The translations under genes were made by a program, and so were the position numbers. This document shows positions 36,799 to 45,752 of a stretch of DNA of 64,000 nt, piece after piece. Numbering within the stretch: the stretch's first letter is position 1; each line of letters begins with the position of its first letter. This stretch comes from Palsa-601 sp963801185 (GTDB lineage: Bacteria > Actinomycetota > Acidimicrobiia > Acidimicrobiales > Bog-793), in the NCBI GenBank assembly GCA_963801185.1, contig CAWDDW010000001.1, positions 186,001-250,000 on the forward strand, read 5' to 3'. A model generated the notes under the pieces. The model made no database searches and was not told the DNA's origin. It saw nothing but the letters and a program-made list of their open reading frames with translations.

Positions 36799-37257
36799 AT
36801 GGCCACACACTTCGACGGAATCGAGTCCATGAAGGCCAAGGTCGGCGAGCACCTGGGCTACAGCGACTGGCACGAGGTAACTCAAGAGCAGGTCAACCTG
36901 TTCGCCGACGCGACCGGCGATCACCAGTGGATCCATGTGGATCCCGAGCGCGCGAGGAAAGAGAGCCCGTTCGGTGGCCCGATAGCCCATGGTTACCTGA
37001 CCCTCTCCCTGGCACCGGTCCTGCTCAGTCAGGTGTACTCGGTCAGCGGGGTGTCAATGGGCGTGAATTACGGCTGCAACAAGGTCCGCTTCCCCGCTCC
37101 GGTGCCCGTGGGAAGCCGGCTCCGCCTCGGAGCGACGCTCCAGTCGATCGAGGAGATCCCCGGCGGTGCACAGGTCGTGATGGTGATGACGTTCGAGGTG
37201 GAAGGACAGGCCAAACCGTCGTGCGTGGCCGAGGCGGTCTACCGCTTCTACCTGTGA
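36799..37257 (+). CDS. MaoC-family hotdog dehydratase
   Basis: Enoyl-CoA hydratase-like protein of 152 residues. The hydratase motif is ADATGDHQWIHVDPERA with the Asp/His pair, followed by GGPIAHGYLTLSL. Acts on acyl-CoA thioesters; exact substrate unknown. ATG 36799 is consistent with the leaderless promoter. hisB follows 10 bases downstream. Confidence 0.9.
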   Translation: MATHFDGIESMKAKVGEHLGYSDWHEVTQEQVNLFADATGDHQWIHVDPERARKESPFGGPIAHGYLTLSLAPVLLSQVYSVSGVSMGVNYGCNKVRFPAPVPVGSRLRLGATLQSIEEIPGGAQVVMVMTFEVEGQAKPSCVAEAVYRFYL

Positions 37258-37267
37258 GGTTCTCCCG

Positions 37268-37891
37268 ATGAGCAGCTCGCCTGGTGAGGTCGCTCCCCGC
37301 GTGCGCGCTGCGACGCGGTCAAGGACCACGAAGGAGACTTCGATCGACGTCTCGATCGACCTGTCGCGGGCGGCGCCGCCCTCGGTCGCGACAGGCCTCC
37401 CCTTCTTCGATCACATGCTCGAGCAGCTCGGCAAGCACGGTGGCTTCGCGCTCGAGGTGAAGGCGACCGGCGACCTGCACGTCGACGCCCATCACACCGT
37501 CGAGGACGTGGGGATCCTTCTCGGCGAGACGTTCGCGGGCGCGATCGGGGACAAGGGAGGGATCCGGCGTTTCTCCTCGTTGGCCCTTCCCCTCGACGAA
37601 GCGCTCGTGTCGGTCGCACTCGACATCTCCGGGCGGGCGTTCCTGCATTACGACGTCGAGTTCGGGCCGGAGGTGGCGGCGCTCGGCAGCCCGCCGTTCG
37701 AGCCGCAGCTCGCCGAGGAGTTCTGGCGGGCTTTCGTGCACTCGGCCGGGATCACGCTGCACATATCGCTCGAGTACGGCCGCAACCCGCATCACGTGCT
37801 CGAAGCGTCTTTCAAAGGTGTCGCCCGAGCGATACGGGACGCGGTCCGCGTCGAGGGCACCGAGGTGCCTTCGACCAAGGGCGTGCTGTGA
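37268..37891 (+). CDS. hisB: imidazoleglycerol-phosphate dehydratase
   Basis: Sixth step of histidine synthesis, manganese-dependent. Duplicated metal motifs: FFDHMLEQLGKHG / DAHHTVEDVGI and FVHSAGITLHI / GRNPHHVLEASFKGVARA. 207 residues, the monofunctional form (no phosphatase domain). ATG 37268. First gene of hisBHAF. Confidence 0.96.
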   Translation: MSSSPGEVAPRVRAATRSRTTKETSIDVSIDLSRAAPPSVATGLPFFDHMLEQLGKHGGFALEVKATGDLHVDAHHTVEDVGILLGETFAGAIGDKGGIRRFSSLALPLDEALVSVALDISGRAFLHYDVEFGPEVAALGSPPFEPQLAEEFWRAFVHSAGITLHISLEYGRNPHHVLEASFKGVARAIRDAVRVEGTEVPSTKGVL

Positions 37892-37930
37892 TCCGCCGTC
37901 GGTGAAGATGCGACGGCAACGGGTGCACCT

Positions 37931-38584
37931 GTGATCGCAGTACTCGACTACGGGATAGGCAACCTGCGCTCGGCCGAGAAGGCCCTGCAATTCGTCGGAG
38001 CGGACGCGCGCCTCGTCTCTGATCCCGACGAGGCGCGCCGAGCTGACGGGGTGGTGCTGCCTGGAGTTGGGGCGTTCGGCGCCTGCGCCGAGGCGCTCCG
38101 GTCGAGCCGTCTCGACGAGGTCGCGCGGGAGGCGATCAGCGAGCAGAGGCCCATTCTGGCGGTGTGCATCGGGATGCAGCTGCTCTTCGAGGAGTCGGAG
38201 GAGAGCCCCGGTTGCTCCGGTCTCGGCGTCTTGCCGGGAGTCATCCGCCGGCTTCCTGCAGGCGTCCGCCGGCCGCAGATGCAGTGGAACCTCGTGCAGC
38301 CGGTCGCTCGCGAAGGCGCCCGATCGGGGGCCGGGACAGCCGATGGCGGCGACGCGCCAGCCACTTCCTTGCTCGGCAAGGACCCGGACTGGTTCTATTT
38401 CGTCCACGGCTACTCCGCCGAGCTAGGTGAACCAGGCGACCTTGCGGCGACGTGCGAGTACGGCGCGACACTTACAGCGGCGGTCGAACGGGGCAGCCTG
38501 TTCGCCACTCAGTTCCATCCGGAGAAGTCGGGACGAGCGGGTCTCGCGCTGCTCGCTCGTTTCGCCAATGCATGCGGAGGCTGA
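37931..38584 (+). CDS. hisH: imidazole glycerol phosphate synthase, glutaminase subunit
   Basis: Class I glutamine amidotransferase feeding ammonia to HisF. Catalytic Cys in ILAVCIGMQLLFE, His/Glu in ATQFHPEKSG, with the oxyanion PGVGAFG. 217 residues. GTG 37931, 39 bases after hisB. A moderately long insertion (residues ~125-150, Gly/Ala-rich) is present. hisA begins 2 bases after its stop. Confidence 0.96.
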   Translation: MIAVLDYGIGNLRSAEKALQFVGADARLVSDPDEARRADGVVLPGVGAFGACAEALRSSRLDEVAREAISEQRPILAVCIGMQLLFEESEESPGCSGLGVLPGVIRRLPAGVRRPQMQWNLVQPVAREGARSGAGTADGGDAPATSLLGKDPDWFYFVHGYSAELGEPGDLAATCEYGATLTAAVERGSLFATQFHPEKSGRAGLALLARFANACGG

Positions 38585-38586
38585 CG

Positions 38587-39354
38587 ATGGATCTATGGCC
38601 GGCGATAGACATCCGCGACGGGAAGTGCGTCCGCCTGCATCGGGGCGACTTCGACACCGTGACCGAGTACGGCGATCCCGTCGAGGTGGCAACTCAGTAT
38701 CTCGAGGCGGGGGCGAAGCAGTTGCATGTCGTCGACCTCGACGCGGCGCGGACGGGCGACCAGGTCAACATCGAGACGATCCTGCGGATCGTCCGCCGGA
38801 CAGGCTTGATGATCCAGGCAGGGGGCGGAGTGCGGGACGAGGAGGCTGCGGCGGCGCTGCTCGACCACGGCGTCGCCCGCGTGGTCGTCGGGACGGCAGC
38901 CTTGGATGACGACCAATCGGTGCTGCGCGCCGTGCTCGATCGCTGGCCCGGCCGGGTCGCGGTCGGGCTCGACTACCGCGTGGGCAGGGACCAGTTCGGG
39001 GACGTCACACACGAGCTGGCGGTGCAGGGTTGGGCGCAGCGGAGCGGCGTCCCGCTCGAGCGGGCGCTCGCCCAGCTGGCGTGGCTTCCCCTCGCGGGCG
39101 TCATAGTGACCGATATAGAGAGGGACGGGACCGGCACAGGGCCGGACCTCGTGTTGTTGGGTGAACTCCTCGATTCGACGGATCTCCCGATAATCGCCTC
39201 GGGCGGGATTGGGGCGGCGTCCGACATCGCCCGCCTGGCACGCCTCAAGAAGGCCGACCGCAAGCTCTCGGGTGTGATCGTCGGCAAGGCGCTGCTGTCG
39301 GGCTCGCTGACCGTGGCGGACGCGACGCGAGCTGCGCTCGAGCTGACGCGTTAG
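38587..39354 (+). CDS. hisA: ProFAR isomerase HisA
   Basis: TIM-barrel isomerase of 255 residues for 5'-ProFAR in histidine synthesis. Catalytic Asp in LWPAIDIRDGKCVRL and in TDIERDGTGTGPD; phosphate loops QAGGGVRDE and ASGGIGAASD. Many actinobacteria have a dual-function PriA here and no trpF, but this window has a separate trpF, so a HisA-only role is likely. ATG 38587 chosen for its position 2 bases after hisH; an in-frame ATG 38572 exists. Confidence 0.94.
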   Translation: MDLWPAIDIRDGKCVRLHRGDFDTVTEYGDPVEVATQYLEAGAKQLHVVDLDAARTGDQVNIETILRIVRRTGLMIQAGGGVRDEEAAAALLDHGVARVVVGTAALDDDQSVLRAVLDRWPGRVAVGLDYRVGRDQFGDVTHELAVQGWAQRSGVPLERALAQLAWLPLAGVIVTDIERDGTGTGPDLVLLGELLDSTDLPIIASGGIGAASDIARLARLKKADRKLSGVIVGKALLSGSLTVADATRAALELTR

Positions 39355-39384
39355 CCGGCGACTGGAACAGGCGGGGCAGTACCC

Positions 39385-40149
39385 ATGCAGGCGGTCCGGA
39401 TAATCCCGTGCCTCGACATCGACAACGGACGTGTGGTGAAAGGCGTCACCTACCTCGATCTCCGCGATGCCGGCGACCCGGTCGAGCTCGCCAGGCTGTA
39501 CAGCGACGGCGGAGCCGACGAGCTCGTGATCCTCGACATAACCGCCTCGTCCGACGGTCGCGCGACGACAGTGGACGTGGTCAGCCGTGCCGCCGAGGAG
39601 GTCTTCATCCCTCTCACCGTCGGGGGTGGCATCCGCTCGGTCGACGATGCCCGCCGCCTGCTACGGGCAGGGGCGGACAAGGTGTCGGTGAACACGGCCG
39701 CCGTCTTGCGGCCAGAGCTCGTCGAGGAGATCGCGGTCGAGTTCGGTACCCAGTGCACCGTGCTCGCCGTCGACGTGAAGCGGTGCGCCTCGGGCTTCGA
39801 GGTCTTCACCCACGGCGGCCGGTCACCGACGGGCATCGACGCCATCGAGTGGGTTGCTCGGGGCGCTGCGCTCGGAGCTGGGGAGATGCTCGTGACCTCG
39901 ATGGACCGCGACGGGACCGAGCTCGGTTACGACGTCGAGCTGCTCGCCCGGATCGCGGCAGAGGTGGACGTACCCCTGATCGCATCGGGAGGAGTCGGCA
40001 CGCTCGACCACCTGGCGGAGGGTTTCCTGCAAGGCGGGGCCGACGGCTTGCTGGCGGCGTCGATCTTCCACTTCGGCCGCTACTCGATCGCCGATGCGCG
40101 CCGCCATCTCGCTTCCCGGGGCGTACCCGTCCGGCCTGTGACAGCCTGA
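39385..40149 (+). CDS. hisF: imidazole glycerol phosphate synthase, cyclase subunit
   Basis: TIM-barrel partner of HisH, 254 residues. Catalytic Asp residues in IIPCLDIDNGRVVKG and TSMDRDGTELGYD; phosphate loops VGGGIRS and ASGGVGTLDH. ATG 39385 has a purine-rich AGGCGGGG 8-15 bases upstream. Confidence 0.97.
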   Translation: MQAVRIIPCLDIDNGRVVKGVTYLDLRDAGDPVELARLYSDGGADELVILDITASSDGRATTVDVVSRAAEEVFIPLTVGGGIRSVDDARRLLRAGADKVSVNTAAVLRPELVEEIAVEFGTQCTVLAVDVKRCASGFEVFTHGGRSPTGIDAIEWVARGAALGAGEMLVTSMDRDGTELGYDVELLARIAAEVDVPLIASGGVGTLDHLAEGFLQGGADGLLAASIFHFGRYSIADARRHLASRGVPVRPVTA

Positions 40150-40203
40150 GAGCGATGGGCTCCGCGGCCCCGTGCCCTGTCCGGCCACGCGGCCCCGCTG
40201 GGG

Positions 40204-40209
40204 TACCGT
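40204..40209 (+). promoter_or_regulatory. -10 element, leaderless-type, for the GroES-like gene
   Basis: TACCGT, 6 bases, GTG 40216. Confidence 0.5.
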
Positions 40210-40215
40210 TCTTCG

Positions 40216-40560
40216 GTGCCCAAGGAGACGCCCGCGTCGGCCGCCAGCAAGAAGCAACCAGTGACCATGCTCAACGACCGAGTCCTCGTGAGTGTGCCGA
40301 AGTCAGAGGGTGAGCGCAGATCGCGCGCCGGGATCCTCATCCCCGCCACTGCTCAGGTGGCCAAGCGACTCGCGTGGGCCGAGGTCGCCGCCGTGGGGCC
40401 ACACGTCCGCACGATCCACGCCGGCGACACGGTCCTGTTCAACCCGGAGGAGAGCTTCGAGGTCGACGTGCAAGGAGAGGACTTCTTGATACTGCGCGAG
40501 CGCGACGTGCATGCTGTCGCTTCCGAGCGCATCGACGGAGGGACGGGTCTCTACTTGTGA
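40216..40560 (+). CDS. GroES (Cpn10)-like co-chaperonin
   Basis: Protein of 114 residues with the GroES beta-barrel pattern: MLNDRVLVSVPKSEGERRSR, mobile-loop-like GILIPATAQVAKR, then GPHVRTIHAGDTVLFNPEE and FLILRERDVHAV. The mobile loop differs from the usual GGIVIPDTA...P, so GroEL binding may be altered. No groEL neighbour. It sits between hisF and hisI with its own leaderless promoter and a GTGA overlap into hisI, so it is co-expressed with hisI. Its role there is unexplained. Confidence 0.85.
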   Translation: MPKETPASAASKKQPVTMLNDRVLVSVPKSEGERRSRAGILIPATAQVAKRLAWAEVAAVGPHVRTIHAGDTVLFNPEESFEVDVQGEDFLILRERDVHAVASERIDGGTGLYL

Positions 40561-40976
40561 CGCCGTCAGCGATCAGCGAGTTCGCCCCCGCCGGGATGCC
40601 GCTCGGGACTCCGATCGAGGCGAGCGAGGAAGAGCTTGCCGCGGTCAAGTACGACCGGGAAGGGCTAGTGGTCGCCATCGTGCAGGAGGCTTCCTCTAAA
40701 GACGTCCTGATGGTCGCCTGGATGGATGCCGAAGCACTCCGGCGTACGCTTGCGACGGGCCGTACCTGGTGCTGGAGCCGGAGCCGGAACGAGTACTGGT
40801 GCAAGGGTGAGACCTCCGGCGACCGGCAATTCGTCCGCGAGGTGCGATACGACTGCGACGCCGACGCGCTCCTGCTCGTCGTCGACCAGCACGGTCGAGG
40901 GGCGTGTCACACGGGGGAGCACTCGTGCTTCTTCCGGGCCTTCGGAGGCAGCGACCCGGCGTCCCGGGGGTCCTGA
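40557..40976 (+). CDS. hisI: phosphoribosyl-AMP cyclohydrolase
   Basis: Zinc enzyme opening the purine ring of PR-AMP. Motifs: VLMVAWMDAEALRRT, WSRSRNEYWCKGETSG, CDADALLLVVDQHGRGACHTG with the zinc cysteines. 139 residues, monofunctional (no HisE domain). GTG 40557 overlaps the preceding stop. trpE begins within a few bases of its end. Confidence 0.95.
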   Translation: MTPSAISEFAPAGMPLGTPIEASEEELAAVKYDREGLVVAIVQEASSKDVLMVAWMDAEALRRTLATGRTWCWSRSRNEYWCKGETSGDRQFVREVRYDCDADALLLVVDQHGRGACHTGEHSCFFRAFGGSDPASRGS

Positions 40977-40977
40977 A

Positions 40978-42527
40978 CTGGGCCCCGGAGAGCGGGACGG
41001 GATCGAGCCCGCCTTCTCGGACTTCAAGGCGCTGGCGGCCAAGCACCGCGTGGTGCCGGTCTGGCGCGGCTCGTGGCGGACACCCTCACACCGGTAGGCG
41101 CGTTCCGCTCGGTCGTCGGTGACGGCCCCGGTTTCCTGCTCGAGAGCGTGGAGCACGGGGAGCGGTGGAGCAGGTTCTCGTTTCTCGGGCGCTCGCCCCT
41201 CGCGACGCTCGTGTCGCGCGCCGACCAAGTGACCGTCACCGGCGACCTGCCGCTCGCGGTCCCACTCGACAGCGGCATCCTCGATGCGCTCAGCGCGTTG
41301 GTCTCGCAGCTGCAGTCGCCCAAATTCGAGGAGCTGCCGCCCCTTCACTCAGGACTCGTGGGCTACCTCGGCTACGACGTCGTGCGGGAGATCGAGCGCC
41401 TCGGGTCGCCCCCGGCTGACGACCTCGGCCTTCCCGACGCGGTGATGGCGGTGATAGGTGAGTTGGCCGCGTTCGACCACTGGCGCCAGCGGGTGACCCT
41501 GATCGACAACGTGGTCCTTCCCGAAGGCGGCGCAGCCGCCGGTCTCGCCGGCCGGTACGACCGGGCGATCGCGCGCCTCGAGCGGCTGAAAGGCGCCCTC
41601 GAGAGCCCGATGGCCGAGCGCCTCGTGCCACCGCCTCTGCGCGGTGAGACCCTGTCCCCGAGCGAGATTCACCGAGTCGTCTCCGCCGAGCACTTCGGTG
41701 AAGCAGTCGAGGTGGCCAAGGAGCACATAAGGGCGGGTGACGCGTTCCAGGTCGTGCTGTCGCAGCGCTTCGACCTCGATCTCCAGTGTGACCCGTTCGA
41801 CGTCTACCGGGTGCTCCGGCAGGTGAACCCGAGCCCGTACATGTTCTTCCTTCGCCAGGGAGGCGTGTGTGTAGTGGGCGCCTCACCCGAGCCGATGGTC
41901 CAGCTCTTCGATGGACGAGTCGTGATCCGTCCTATCGCCGGGACGCGGCCTCGCGGGGCGACAGAGTCGGAGGACCGGCGCCTCGAGGCGGAGCTCGTGG
42001 AACACCCGAAGGAGCTCGCCGAGCATGTGATGCTCGTCGACCTTGCCAGAAACGACATCGGCCGCGTCGTCGCCTTCCACACCGAGCAGGTCGACGAGTT
42101 GATGACAGTGGAGCGTTACAGCCACGTCATGCACTTGACCTCGCAGGTCTCCGGCCAGATCGTGGAAGGCAAGGGCCCGATCGAGCTGCTTCGTGCGACC
42201 CTCCCGGCGGGCACCGTCTCGGGCGCACCGAAGGTACGCGCCATGGAGATCATCGACGACCTCGAGCCGACAAAGAGGGGACCGTACGCCGGGACGGTCG
42301 GGTACATCGACTTCTCAGGCAACCTCGATACGGCGATCGCCATCCGGACGATGGTGTGCCTTCCCGACGGGAGGGCCTCGGTCCAGGCCGGAGCGGGCAT
42401 CGTCGCGGACAGCGATCCGGCCTCAGAGGACGCGGAGTGCGCCGCCAAGGCGGCTGCGATCTTCGCCGCTGTGGCGGGAGCAAGGAAGCTTGCGCAGGCG
42501 CGTGCTGTTGAAGACGGGGATGGCTGA
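40978..42527 (+). CDS. trpE: anthranilate synthase component I, frameshifted
   Basis: Forms anthranilate from chorismate with TrpG (not in window). C-terminal chorismate-binding motifs are intact: NPSPYMFFL, PIAGTRPRGAT, DLARNDIGRV, PAGTVSGAPKVRAMEI, GAGIVADSDP. The N-terminus (IEPAFSDFKALAAKHRVVPVW) is in another frame until about 41065; adding one C gives RGLVADTLTPVGAF and a ~516-residue protein. The true start is unclear: no ATG/GTG is in frame close to 40976, so the stated start is approximate; the second frame alone opens at 41073. Overlaps ygfZ by 8 bases. Confidence 0.9.
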
Positions 42528-43358
42528 CGCGCGAGTGCTGACACGACGCACCGTGCGCGACGGCATCGTCGTCGAGGGCCCGGACGCGTCCTCGTGGCTG
42601 CAGGGGCAGCTCTCCCAAGATGTCGCCGGGATGGTCGAAGGCGAGAGCCGCCTGACGCTCGTCCTCTCGCCCCAGGGGAAGGTGGAGTCGTTCTGCAGGG
42701 TGACCCTCCTCGGTGGCGACCGGTGGCTCCTCGACGTGGAGCGCGGGTTTGGCTCGGCTCTCGTGGAGCGGTTGGCCCGTTTCAAGATCCGCGTGAAGGT
42801 GACGCTGGACCAGGTCACCGTCGCCTGTGAAGAGCGCGCCGGCGGTGGCTTCGAATCGCTCGGGTCGCCGGAGATCGTCACCGGCGACGGCGGGGACGAG
42901 GGCGGGGAGGGGAGCGCGCACCGAGCGAGGACGAGGCCTTCGAAGCGGCGCGGATCCTCGCCGGGGTTCCGCGCCTCGGGCGCGAGCTCACCGAGCGGAC
43001 CATTCCGCAGGAGGCGGGCAACGAGCTCATCGACCTGACCGTGTCGTTCACGAAGGGCTGCTACACGGGACAGGAGCTCGTCGCGAGGCTCGACTCCCGG
43101 GGTTCGAACGTGCCTCGCCGGATCCAGCTCGTCCGCGGCGAGGGCACCGCTCGCGCAGGCGACCTGCTCGAGGTGGACGGGAAGGAGGCCGGGCTGCTGA
43201 CGAGCGTCGCGGCCGTCGGGCCTGACTGGGTCGGCCTCGGTCTTGTGAAGCGTGGCGCCCTGTCCGACCACGTGATCGACGCGGTCGTCGTCGATCAAGG
43301 TGGGACACGGCGCCGAGCGAGGATCTCTCCTCCTGCCCCGTCGGGTGAGGGGACATAG
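42520..43358 (+). CDS. folate-binding YgfZ/GcvT-like protein, frameshifted
   Basis: Folate-binding protein linked to iron-sulfur cluster maintenance. N-terminal half: VVEGPDASSWLQGQLSQDV, LVLSPQGKVESFCRV. C-terminal signature SFTKGCYTGQELVARLDSRG (KGCYxGQE) is in another frame; the switch is in a G-rich stretch near 42890-42915 and one added base gives ERAPSEDEAFEAARIL and 279 residues. ATG 42520 is inside the end of trpE. Confidence 0.9.
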
Positions 43359-43359
43359 C

Positions 43360-44277
43360 GTGACGATCGCTCTCGCCCTCGCTGCCGCCCTCTGCAACGC
43401 GCTCGCCACGATCTTCGAGCGACTGGGAGTCGAGACCGCTCCTGCCGATGCAGCTCTTCACTGGAGGCTCGTCGCCCACGTGCTCCGCCGGCCGATCTGG
43501 TTCCTCGGGCTCGGCGCGATGATCGGCGCGTTCTTGTTCCAGGCTGCCGCGTTGGACCAGGGTGGGCTGACCATCGTCCAGCCGATCCTCGTGACCGAGC
43601 TTTTGTTCCTCGTCGTCATCTTGCGGGTCTGGTTCGGCCGGGTCCTCGGCTGGCGCGAGGCGATCGGCTGCGTCTGTACCGTCGCCGGCCTCGCGGTCTT
43701 CCTGGCGGTCAGCAACCAGGGCGGTGGCATGGCCCTCCCGGCGGGCACCGACTGGGCGATGGTGATCGGGGCCTGCGCAGTAGGTATCGCCTTCTCGGTC
43801 TCCCTCGCGCGCCGGGGGTCCCGTGCCCGGAGGGCGGCATGGTTCGGGGTGGCCTCCGGTGTCGCGTTCGCACTTTGCGCCGCGTTCATAAAGGCGGCGA
43901 CCACGTTGTTGTCCCAGGGCGGTGTCGCATTCATGTTCGGCCACTTCGAGCCGTACGGAGTAGCCCTGGCCGGGGGACTGGGCCTCTTCCTCACCCAGAA
44001 CGCCTATCACGCCGGCCCTATCACGGCGTCCCAGGCGACGTTGCTCATCGTGGACCCGATCGCGAGCATCGTGATCGGCGTCGGCGTGTTCGGCGACAAC
44101 CTCAGAGGCGGCGTGGGGATCCTCTCAGTCGACGCGCTGTCGCTCTCGGTGATGTCGCTGGGTCTCTTCGTCCTCTGCCACTCGCCGCTCATCGTCAACA
44201 CGACAGCCGAGGATCGCCTGTCGAGGTCCATACCTGAGCGCGGAGGCCTTTCCGGGGCACCGGCAGCGCCACAGTAG
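43360..44277 (+). CDS. DMT-superfamily membrane transporter (EamA-like)
   Basis: 305 residues, about nine membrane helices, with the paired-repeat look of DMT proteins: ATIFERLGVETAP, QPILVTELLFLVVILRV and in the second half SQATLLIVDPIASIVIGVGVFGD. Substrate unknown; placement within the trp block hints at an amino acid or aromatic metabolite but does not show it. GTG 43360 is one base after the ygfZ stop. Confidence 0.88.
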   Translation: MTIALALAAALCNALATIFERLGVETAPADAALHWRLVAHVLRRPIWFLGLGAMIGAFLFQAAALDQGGLTIVQPILVTELLFLVVILRVWFGRVLGWREAIGCVCTVAGLAVFLAVSNQGGGMALPAGTDWAMVIGACAVGIAFSVSLARRGSRARRAAWFGVASGVAFALCAAFIKAATTLLSQGGVAFMFGHFEPYGVALAGGLGLFLTQNAYHAGPITASQATLLIVDPIASIVIGVGVFGDNLRGGVGILSVDALSLSVMSLGLFVLCHSPLIVNTTAEDRLSRSIPERGGLSGAPAAPQ

Positions 44278-44280
44278 GCT
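44275..44280 (+). promoter_or_regulatory. -10 element built on the DMT gene's stop codon
   Basis: TAGGCT: TAG (44275-44277) is the transporter stop. Six bases later ATG 44287 starts trpC. Confidence 0.5.
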
Positions 44281-44286
44281 CGAGGA

Positions 44287-45099
44287 ATGCCGACCTATCT
44301 CGACGGGATCGTCGCGTGGCATCGTGCCCGCGCCGACGCCGACGAGCGCGATCTCGAGTGGCTGGCCGGGCAGGCGCGGACGGCAAGGCAGAACGACCCG
44401 GTGCGGCCTTTCGAGGCTGCCATTCGGGATTCGGACGGAGTGGCCCTGATCGCCGAGATCAAGCGGCGATCGCCCTCGCGGGGCGACCTCGACCGCTTCC
44501 TCGACGCCGCCGCGACCGCTCGCCAGTACGAAGAGGGTGGAGCGGCCTGCCTTTCGGTCCTCACCGACGCCCCGCATTTCGCTGGGTCGCCCGAGGACCT
44601 CGTCGCCGCGCGACGGGCCGTCTTGCTGCCGGTCTTGCGCAAGGACTTCACCGTGACCACGGCCGACATCTACGACGCGGCGATCATGGGTGCCGACGCG
44701 GTGCTTCTCATCGTTGCGGTGCTCAGCGACGACGAGCTCGCCCGCTTCATCGCCGCGGCATCATCGTTCGGCATGGATGCCCTCGTGGAGGTGCACGACG
44801 AGCACGAGGCAGAGCGCGCCGTCGGCGCCGGGGCCAGCCTGGTGGGCGTCAATCAGCGCGACCTGCACACGTTCGAAGTCGATCCGGAACGGGCCGTCAG
44901 GGTGAGCGCCGCCCTTCCACCCGGTGTGGTGCGAGTTGCCGAGTCGGGCATACGGGAGGCTGCCGAGATCGCCCGGCTCTCCACCGCCGGGTACGACGCC
45001 GTGCTGATCGGCGAGACGCTCGTCCGCGCCCCGAATCGGGCCGAGGCGCTGCGCGCCCTATCGGCCGCGGGTGGATCGGTGGCCCGTTCATGTGGGTGA
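44287..45099 (+). CDS. trpC: indole-3-glycerol phosphate synthase
   Basis: TIM-barrel, 270 residues. Motifs: IAEIKRRSPSRGDL (catalytic Lys), LPVLRKDFTVT, GVNQRDLHTFEVD and VAESGIREAAEI. The start is set by the leaderless promoter. Overlaps trpF by 10 bases. Confidence 0.96.
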   Translation: MPTYLDGIVAWHRARADADERDLEWLAGQARTARQNDPVRPFEAAIRDSDGVALIAEIKRRSPSRGDLDRFLDAAATARQYEEGGAACLSVLTDAPHFAGSPEDLVAARRAVLLPVLRKDFTVTTADIYDAAIMGADAVLLIVAVLSDDELARFIAAASSFGMDALVEVHDEHEAERAVGAGASLVGVNQRDLHTFEVDPERAVRVSAALPPGVVRVAESGIREAAEIARLSTAGYDAVLIGETLVRAPNRAEALRALSAAGGSVARSCG

Positions 45100-45752
45100 A
45101 GATCTGCGGGATCACGAGCGAGGAGGACGCGCTCCTCGCGGTCGCCATGGGGGCGGACGCAGTCGGCTTCGTCTTCGCACCCTCGTCACGGCAGATGAGC
45201 CCGTCCGCCGTGCAGGCCATCACGCGGCGCCTGCCGACGGAGATCTTGACGGTCGGAGTCTTCCGGGACGAGCGCCCCCAGACCGTGGTCGACGTCGTCA
45301 ATCGGGCCGGGCTCAAGGCTGCCCAGCTCCACGGGAACGAGAGCCGTGAGGATTGCGGCTACGTCTCGGTGCGGGTGCCGATCGTGATCAAGGCGTTCAG
45401 CGCCGGGGACGGCAGGCTGGAGCGGGCGGCGGAGTACGGCGCCTCGATCATCATGCTCGATGCTCCTTCGCCCGGCTCGGGCAAGGTCTTCGACTGGCGC
45501 CTTGCAGAGGGCGCTCCCCACGGGCATCGCCTCGTGCTCGCAGGAGGGCTCGACGTGTCCAATGTCGCAGCAGCCATCCGTACGGTTCACCCCTGGGGTG
45601 TCGACGTCTCCTCTGGCGTCGAGACCGAGCCCGGCCGGAAGGACGCCTCCAAGATCCGGGCGTTCGTGCAGGCCGCGCGTGCTGCCGAGCCGGAGCCGTA
45701 CGACCCGGGCGACGACACGCTCTTCGACTGGCGAGAGGAGACGAACCTGTGA
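45090..45752 (+). CDS. trpF: phosphoribosylanthranilate isomerase
   Basis: TIM-barrel, 220 residues. WVKICGITSEEDAL carries the catalytic Cys; GFVFAPSSRQMSP, QLHGNES and LDAPSPGSGKVFDW (catalytic Asp) follow; LAGGLDVSNV binds phosphate. Its presence is notable because many actinobacteria lack trpF. ATG 45090 overlaps trpC; the stop overlaps trpB (GTGA). Confidence 0.95.
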   Translation: MWVKICGITSEEDALLAVAMGADAVGFVFAPSSRQMSPSAVQAITRRLPTEILTVGVFRDERPQTVVDVVNRAGLKAAQLHGNESREDCGYVSVRVPIVIKAFSAGDGRLERAAEYGASIIMLDAPSPGSGKVFDWRLAEGAPHGHRLVLAGGLDVSNVAAAIRTVHPWGVDVSSGVETEPGRKDASKIRAFVQAARAAEPEPYDPGDDTLFDWREETNL

